Assembly: GCA_024404215.1 (NCBI GenBank) | Contig: JAKSQI010000002.1 | Location: 1 to 26,841, forward strand | From: Oscillospiraceae bacterium | Lineage (GTDB): Bacteria; Bacillota; Clostridia; Oscillospirales; Oscillospiraceae | Length of the DNA stretch: 26,841 nucleotides | Reading direction: 5' to 3' | In this document: positions 21,526 through 26,841 of the stretch, piece by piece | Position numbering within the stretch: the stretch's first letter is position 1 | Layout of the letters: every line of letters starts with the position of its first letter | Position numbers and translations under genes: made by a program | The notes under the pieces: model-generated | Databases searched by the model: none | Told to the model about the DNA's origin: nothing | The model's input: the letters and a program-made list of their open reading frames with translations, nothing else

Positions 21526-24500
21526 ATGGAAAAACTAGTAGAGGAACTCTTTCTTGAGGAAGAATTCAATAAACTGAACGATGCAATAGAAGGCGGTTTG
21601 TGCCCGGCTGTATTGTCCGGAGTCAGCCCTGTGCACAAAGCCTTCGCCTTAGCTGCCTTGCTTCAGCATAATGATTCCGGGGCCTGCGTCATATGTTCCG
21701 ATGAGGCAGAGGCAGAACGCTTTGCCTTAGACCTGCAAGGCTTTTTGGGAAGAAGAGCAGAGCGCTTGATCGGCAGAGATTTGGTGTTTTACCCGGTGTC
21801 CGGTGTGTCACATACCAGAGAACAGTCTCGTATATGTACCTTGTACAGAATACAGACCGGAGAGACTCCTTTGCTGGTTACGACGGTAGAGGCTCTTCTG
21901 CTGCGTACCCTTCCACCGGAACAAATGAAGGAACAGCTGTTTTCCGTTGAAATTGGTCAAAACTGCTCTCCTGAGCAACTGCTGCAGGCCTTGGTGAAGT
22001 CCGGTTACCGCCGTTGTGAGGAGGTGGAAGGTCCGGGACAATTCGCGCATCGTGGCGGTATTGTTGATTTTTACAGTCCTCTTTATGAAAATCCGGTGCG
22101 AGTGGAATTTTGGGATGAAGATATAGATTCCATGAGTTTTTTTGATTCGGCTACACAAAGACGTACAGAGGTGACGGAAAAGGCGGTTATTCTTCCAGCT
22201 ACAGAAACCACATCAGCAGCGGAGAGTCTGGGCCCTAAATTGATTAAAAGAATGGAGGGCTTGCAAAAACATCTGGAGGCGAAAAAGAAAAGACCGGCTA
22301 AATTCCTGCAGAATTTAGCCGAAGATATAGAAATGCTGAAAAACGGACATGCCATAGCAAACGCTGATAAATATATGGACCTCCTGTTTGAAAGAAGCAC
22401 AACGGCAGCGGACTATCTGCCGGTGGATTGGCTGGTGTTTGTTTGTGAGCCGGCACGGTGTGCAGAACGGGCAAAGAGCCTGGAACTGCAAATGGGAGAG
22501 GATATTGCCGTATTAATTGAGACCGGGTTGCTGGAAGCATCTATAAATGATTTTTATAAAACATGGCAACAGCTATGTGATCATTTGTCAGACAATCCAA
22601 TGATTTTCTCAGATAGCTTCTTCAGTTCATCTTATCCACTGCACCCGCGGCTTTTGGTTAATCTAAAGACAAAGCAGCTTCCCAGCTATGGCGGAAGCCT
22701 GGAAACCGCCTGTAATGACATCCGTTACTATCTTTCTTCCGGATATCGAACAGTGATTCTGTGCTCAGATGAGCGTCGTGCTGGATTGCTGCAGGAATTC
22801 CTAAAGGAAAACGGTCTGCCTTCGGCTGTCAATCGGACACTTTCAAAAATGCCGAAGGATGGTGAATGCGTTTTAACTGTTGGTGCATTATCTGCCGGTA
22901 TGGAATTTCCAACCATCCGTTTGGCAGTTTTAACAGAAGGACAGATGATACACCGTTCTTCTGCACCGCGAAAAGCAAAAAAGGCTTCTTCTACCAAGCA
23001 AAGACTGGCAAGCTATTCCGATTTGTCACCCGGGGATTTAGTAGTACATGAGGTTCATGGAATTGGTCGCTTCGTTGGTATATTTAAAATGTGTCCTGAC
23101 GGTGCAGAAAAGGATTATATAAAAATTGCCTATGCAGGAACCGACAGCCTCTATGTTCCTGCAACCAATTTGGATGTAGTCAGCAAATATATCGGCGGCG
23201 GTGAGGATACCCCGGTCAAACTCAGTAAAATGGGCGGAACCGAATGGGGGAAAACCAAGGCCAAAGCAAAGGGAGCAGCCAAGCAGATGGCCAAGGAACT
23301 GATAGAACTGTATGCCCGCCGTCAAAGGGAGCGAGGGCACGCCTTTGGTGAAGATACGGTTTGGCAGACAGAGTTTGAGGCATCCTTTGGCTATCAGGAA
23401 ACGGAAGACCAACTTCGCAGCATAGAGGAAATAAAAGGGGATATGGAAAAGCCCATCCCCATGGACCGTATCCTTTGCGGTGATGTTGGCTTCGGAAAGA
23501 CCGAAGTAGCGCTGCGAGCGGTCATGAAGTGCATTATGGATGGGTATCAGGCTGCTATCTTGGTTCCAACCACAGTGTTAGCACAGCAACACTATGTTAC
23601 CATAATGAAGCGCTTTGCGGATTTTCCTGTTCGTGTGGAAGTGCTCAGTCGTTTCCGCACACCGGCGCAAATGAGAAAAGCAGTCCGGGAAATTGAACAG
23701 GGCGGTGTGGATATCGTTATTGGTACACATCGCCTAATTCAAAAAGATATCCACTTCAAAAAACTGGGTTTGCTTATCGTCGATGAGGAACAGCGTTTTG
23801 GTGTCAGCCACAAGGAAACACTGAAAACCATGACCTCTCAGGTTGATGTACTTACGCTGTCGGCAACCCCAATCCCCAGAACATTGAACATGGCGCTTTC
23901 TGGAATTAGAGACATGTCAACCATTGAAGAACCGCCGAAGAACAGACAACCGGTGCAAACCTTTGTACTTGAGCATGATTGGACTGTACTGGCAGATGCC
24001 ATGAGGCGGGAATTAGACCGAGGGGGTCAGATTTATTACCTTCACAATCGGGTGGATACCATAGAACGTACGGCGGTAAAAATTGCACAAATGCTGGATG
24101 GCGCATCTGTTGCTGTGGCTCACGGTAAAATGGATGAGGCTTCACTTCGTGAGGTTATGGAGCGAATGAGCGCCGGCGAAGTTCAAATTCTAGTGTGTAC
24201 GACCATAATAGAAACCGGAATTGATATCCCAAATGTAAATACACTGATTATAGAGGACGCAGATCAATTGGGATTGGCACAGCTTCATCAAATTCGCGGA
24301 CGGGTAGGCCGAAGCCCTCGGCGGGCCTATGCTTATTTTACCTTCCGCCAGGGAAAAGCGTTATCAGAAATAGCTGAGAAGCGCCTGTCGGCAATAAGGG
24401 AGTTTGCTGAATTCAACTCAGGCTTTAAAATTGCCATGCGTGACCTGGAAATAAGAGGAGCGGGAAATCTTTTGGGGTCTGAACAGTCTGGCCACATGAT

Positions 24501-25023
24501 GAGCGTCGGCTACGATATGTATCTTAAGCTGTTGGAAGAGGCTGTTCTGGAGGAAAAGGGAGAGGAACCGGAAAAGAAAACGGAATGTGCGGCAGATTTG
24601 ACGGTATCTGCCAATATCCCTGACACCTATGTAGCATCTGGCGAACAAAGAATGGATTTGTACCGTCGAATTGCATGGATTCAAACGGATGAAGATGCCG
24701 ATGAAATGATTGCAGAAATGATAGACCGTTATGGCGATCCGCCAAGTCAGGTGATTGCACTGGTAAATATTGCTCTGCTGCGAGCTTTAGCTGCCCAGAC
24801 TGGTATATCAGAAATCACGCAAAAAGGGCCCTGGTTGCGCTTCCGCTTAGAAGAATTCAGCATGGAGCAGGTGTCCGCTCTCTATGCCAGAGCGGATTAT
24901 AAGGGGCGAATTAAAATTGAGGCCGGCACTATTCCAGTAATTGCCTATCGAACAAAAGGAAACCGAATTATTGATGAAGCAACCGTATTTGTCCGAGATT
25001 ACAGGCAGGCGGCACAAAAGTAA
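21526..25023 (+). CDS. mfd: Transcription-repair coupling factor Mfd
   Basis: 1165 aa, the usual Mfd size. The N-terminal third is UvrB-like (EGPGQFAHRGGIVDFYSP). The RNA-polymerase interaction domain begins near residue 504 (GDLVVHEVHGIGRFVGI). The RecG-like translocase has Walker A GDVGFGKTEVALRA (from 652), motif II DEEQRFG (753-759), LSATPIPRTLNMAL and HQIRGRVGRS. The C-terminal TRCF domain is present (MDLYRRIAW onward). Mfd removes stalled RNA polymerase and recruits UvrA. The Shine-Dalgarno AAAGGAG ends 13 nt before the ATG, longer than usual, and a two-codon reading frame (ATG GGC TGA, 21514-21522) sits between them. The next gene is a foldase lipoprotein. Confidence 0.98.
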   Translation: MEKLVEELFLEEEFNKLNDAIEGGLCPAVLSGVSPVHKAFALAALLQHNDSGACVICSDEAEAERFALDLQGFLGRRAERLIGRDLVFYPVSGVSHTREQSRICTLYRIQTGETPLLVTTVEALLLRTLPPEQMKEQLFSVEIGQNCSPEQLLQALVKSGYRRCEEVEGPGQFAHRGGIVDFYSPLYENPVRVEFWDEDIDSMSFFDSATQRRTEVTEKAVILPATETTSAAESLGPKLIKRMEGLQKHLEAKKKRPAKFLQNLAEDIEMLKNGHAIANADKYMDLLFERSTTAADYLPVDWLVFVCEPARCAERAKSLELQMGEDIAVLIETGLLEASINDFYKTWQQLCDHLSDNPMIFSDSFFSSSYPLHPRLLVNLKTKQLPSYGGSLETACNDIRYYLSSGYRTVILCSDERRAGLLQEFLKENGLPSAVNRTLSKMPKDGECVLTVGALSAGMEFPTIRLAVLTEGQMIHRSSAPRKAKKASSTKQRLASYSDLSPGDLVVHEVHGIGRFVGIFKMCPDGAEKDYIKIAYAGTDSLYVPATNLDVVSKYIGGGEDTPVKLSKMGGTEWGKTKAKAKGAAKQMAKELIELYARRQRERGHAFGEDTVWQTEFEASFGYQETEDQLRSIEEIKGDMEKPIPMDRILCGDVGFGKTEVALRAVMKCIMDGYQAAILVPTTVLAQQHYVTIMKRFADFPVRVEVLSRFRTPAQMRKAVREIEQGGVDIVIGTHRLIQKDIHFKKLGLLIVDEEQRFGVSHKETLKTMTSQVDVLTLSATPIPRTLNMALSGIRDMSTIEEPPKNRQPVQTFVLEHDWTVLADAMRRELDRGGQIYYLHNRVDTIERTAVKIAQMLDGASVAVAHGKMDEASLREVMERMSAGEVQILVCTTIIETGIDIPNVNTLIIEDADQLGLAQLHQIRGRVGRSPRRAYAYFTFRQGKALSEIAEKRLSAIREFAEFNSGFKIAMRDLEIRGAGNLLGSEQSGHMMSVGYDMYLKLLEEAVLEEKGEEPEKKTECAADLTVSANIPDTYVASGEQRMDLYRRIAWIQTDEDADEMIAEMIDRYGDPPSQVIALVNIALLRALAAQTGISEITQKGPWLRFRLEEFSMEQVSALYARADYKGRIKIEAGTIPVIAYRTKGNRIIDEATVFVRDYRQAAQK

Positions 25024-25034
25024 ATCCTTTGTAA

Positions 25035-25070
25035 AGAATGCGGAGCATAGCTTGCTACTTTCCGCATTCT
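25035..25070 (+). other. Hairpin between mfd and the foldase gene
   Basis: AGAATGCGGA (25035-25044) pairs with TCCGCATTCT (25061-25070), a perfect 10-bp stem with a 16-nt loop. No T-run follows on the + strand, so read-through into the next gene is likely. It could mark a processing or partial-termination point in the 88-bp gap. Confidence 0.45.
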
Positions 25071-25111
25071 GTGGTACAAAACAAAATATATTTCCCGGAG
25101 GGAGGACTAAA

Positions 25112-26218
25112 ATGAAAAAACAGAAGATTATGGCCCTGCTGTTGGCTGGTTACATGGTATTTGCTTTGTGTGCCTGCGGAAGCCAAACTTTTTCCAATCC
25201 CAAGCAGCCGCTGGAACAGACGGAAGGAGAAGTAGCAGAAGACGGAATTGCACTCGTAAATGGGAGAAGGATAACCAAAGAAGATTTCTCCTATTTTATA
25301 GGCTACTACATGAATTATGTAAAAGAAAGCTACGGGGAGGTTGAAGACTGGACTGCAGAGATAGCGGAGGGTAAAACCTATGGGGACTATGTAAAGGAAG
25401 CGGCGCTGGACTGGTTTGTCTATGCTGCTGCTATGATACAGCAGGCCGAACGCAGTAATATTACCTTAAACGAAGAGGACAAAACTTATCTGGCCAATCA
25501 GTGGGAGGAGTTTGTATCCGGGTATGACGATGAAGCTTCGGCTCTAGCCGCATTGGAGGAGTACAGCTGCACAAAGGAGCTTTATCAGTATATTCTTGAG
25601 GTGCAGTACTTAGGGGAAAAGATATTCAACAATTTGTATGGTGAAAACGGGCAGGCCCTATCCGATGAGCAATGTGCAGCAATGGTAGAAGGTGATGGTT
25701 ACCTTATGGCTAAGCACATCCTGCTGCAGACACAGACTCAGAACGAAAATGGCGAGACCGTAGACATGAGCGAGGAAGAAAAGGCTGAAAAGCATGCCAA
25801 GCTTGAGAAAATAAAGGAACAGCTGGAAGCAGCAGAACCAGACGAAAGGGCAAAACTATTTGACGAACTTATGCTGGAATACAGCGAGGATCCTGGTTCA
25901 ACCAACAGCCCGGAAGGCTACCTCTTCCAGGAAGGGAATATGGTAACCGAATTCTATGAGGGAACACTGGCTTTAGAAGAATATGAAATCAGTGAGATTG
26001 TAGTCACCAGCTACGGCTATCACCTGATAGAAAGGATTCCTATCAATTATGATGTAGTTCCAAGTTCTTATTACGGGTATGATTACTTGACTCTTCGTTA
26101 TCTCTGCGCCGATGAGGCATATAACAGCTCCATAAACAGTTGGATGGAGCGAGTAGAGACCGAGAAGCTGCCGAGCTACGAAAGCGTTACAATAGAAGAT
26201 TTGACAGCCAAGGGATAA
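25112..26218 (+). CDS. PrsA-like lipoprotein peptidyl-prolyl cis-trans isomerase (parvulin)
   Basis: 368 aa from the ATG at 25112, which has GGAGGGAGG about 6 nt upstream; the frame is open further upstream inside mfd, but without a signal. The N-terminus MKKQKIMALLLAGYMVFA followed by the lipobox LCAC places the lipidated cysteine at residue 22. A SurA-N-like helical region follows (VNGRRITKEDFSYFIGYYM). The PpiC rotamase domain lies in the second half: MAKHILLQTQ, AKLFDELMLEYSEDPGS, EGYLFQEGNMVTEFYEG and VTSYGYHLIER. It is expected to fold secreted proteins on the outer face of the membrane. Its start lies 88 nt after the mfd stop. A 16-bp terminator follows. Confidence 0.92.
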   Translation: MKKQKIMALLLAGYMVFALCACGSQTFSNPKQPLEQTEGEVAEDGIALVNGRRITKEDFSYFIGYYMNYVKESYGEVEDWTAEIAEGKTYGDYVKEAALDWFVYAAAMIQQAERSNITLNEEDKTYLANQWEEFVSGYDDEASALAALEEYSCTKELYQYILEVQYLGEKIFNNLYGENGQALSDEQCAAMVEGDGYLMAKHILLQTQTQNENGETVDMSEEEKAEKHAKLEKIKEQLEAAEPDERAKLFDELMLEYSEDPGSTNSPEGYLFQEGNMVTEFYEGTLALEEYEISEIVVTSYGYHLIERIPINYDVVPSSYYGYDYLTLRYLCADEAYNSSINSWMERVETEKLPSYESVTIEDLTAKG

Positions 26219-26221
26219 TAG

Positions 26222-26258
26222 AAAACCGGTGTTTTCCAATAGGAGAGCACCGGTTTTT
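26222..26258 (+). terminator. Intrinsic terminator of the foldase gene
   Basis: A 16-bp stem (26222-26237 with 26242-26257, two G-U pairs) and a 4-nt AATA loop end in a T-run (TTTTTC). It separates the mfd/foldase unit from the rRNA promoters. Confidence 0.9.
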
Positions 26259-26360
26259 CACTGTAAAAAACATAAAAGCACAGCTAATAGAAAATAAAAA
26301 AGACCAAAAACCACAAGATATAGTAAATACAAAAATAAAAGAAAAAATATCGAAAAAGTG

Positions 26361-26389
26361 TTGACAATGCAGCGACTCGGTGGTATTAT
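26361..26389 (+). promoter_or_regulatory. rRNA operon promoter P1
   Basis: -35 TTGACA (26361-26366, consensus), 17-bp spacer, -10 TATTAT (26384-26389). It follows an A-rich tract resembling an UP element. Confidence 0.85.
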
Positions 26390-26473
26390 ATCCAAGCTGT
26401 CGCGTGAGCGGCGGTAAAAACTGAATCGGGCAGCGAGAGAACAAAAGAAATTCGAAAGAATTTGAAAAAGTTC

Positions 26474-26502
26474 TTGACAAGCTAAATCCTTTGTGATATA
26501 GT
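26474..26502 (+). promoter_or_regulatory. rRNA operon promoter P2
   Basis: -35 TTGACA (26474-26479, consensus), 17-bp spacer, -10 TATAGT (26497-26502). It lies 113 bp downstream of P1, giving the tandem arrangement common for rRNA operons. Confidence 0.85.
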
Positions 26503-26679
26503 AACAAAGCTGACCAATCAGCGAATGTACCTTGTAAATTAAACAATGTAAGAGAACAGAGCGCACCAGAAAAAAGGGACTTTGAAGCTGTTCGAAAGAG
26601 CAGCAAACAATTTTTTTGAGAAGCTAAGATAAGCGAATCAATAAGATTTTAGACCGGTGGAAACGCCGGATAAAATACC

Positions 26680-26841
<162 letters not shown>

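Larger units (their letters stand above)
26259..26679 (+). other. rRNA promoter and leader region (no protein gene)
   Basis: This 421-nt gap holds an A-rich tract (about 26265-26356) that may act as an UP element, two promoters, and a leader. In the leader, a boxA-like CTTTGAA (26580-26586) precedes a GCTGTTC/GAGCAGC hairpin with GAAA loop (26587-26604) and a CCGGTG/CGCCGG hairpin at about 26654-26669. These are plausible antitermination and pre-rRNA processing elements. Reading frames here on the - strand look random. Confidence 0.6.

Noticed and set aside
26187..26606. - strand reading frame across the rRNA promoter region
   Set aside because: It overlaps two consensus + strand promoters and a terminator; its Phe/Leu/Ser-rich translation is what A-rich DNA gives in reverse.

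Overview
The window spans a chromosomal replication-origin region of a low-to-mid GC Gram-positive anaerobe. The gene set (dnaA, dnaN, an S4-domain gene, recF, remB, gyrB, gyrA on one side; parA, parB, parS sites and an rRNA operon on the other) is typical of Firmicutes. The 16S rRNA 5' end, a lipoprotein parvulin downstream of mfd and a GyrB with a Trp-Gly-Lys variant of the usual Arg-Gly-Lys motif suggest class Clostridia, perhaps the Oscillospirales/Ruminococcaceae side. That taxonomic call is an inference from about 160 nt of 16S and general protein resemblance.

Left part (1-4.8 kb): a + strand pair (YhaM-like HD exoribonuclease and a membrane-anchored GH25 muramidase) converges on a - strand pair (DEDDh 3'-5' exonuclease and histidine phosphatase) over a shared bidirectional terminator. 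Then comes a + strand pair that is the most unusual content here: a uroporphyrinogen-decarboxylase/MtaA-type protein whose C-terminus carries a six-cysteine ferredoxin:thioredoxin-reductase-like module, followed 1 nt later by a thioredoxin gene.

Origin-left arm (4.8-17.0 kb, all - strand): cca-type nucleotidyltransferase, pfkB kinase, rnhA, gyrA, gyrB, remB, recF, S4 gene, dnaN, dnaA, rpsT. dnaN, the S4 gene, recF and remB are chained by three consecutive overlaps of exactly 11 nt. The dnaA-dnaN gap (14952-15186) carries a cluster of degenerate DnaA-box-like sites at one-helical-turn spacing and in-phase TAG triplets, and is the best oriC candidate. dnaA and rpsT each have their own promoter, separated by two rpsT terminators.

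Origin-right arm (17.1-26.8 kb, all + strand): a perfect 32-bp palindrome with a parS core, parA-parB, serS, mscL, rsmG, a second parS, mfd, a PrsA-like lipoprotein foldase, then tandem rRNA promoters and the start of 16S rRNA. Genes diverge from the origin on both sides, so most are co-directional with replication. The usual rpmH-rnpA-yidC-mnmE-mnmG block next to dnaA is absent; rpsT and parAB occupy that place.

The window is mostly conserved housekeeping. I saw no CRISPR array, insertion sequence, prophage or defence island. The items most worth following up are the UroD-FTR fusion with its thioredoxin and the non-consensus origin architecture.
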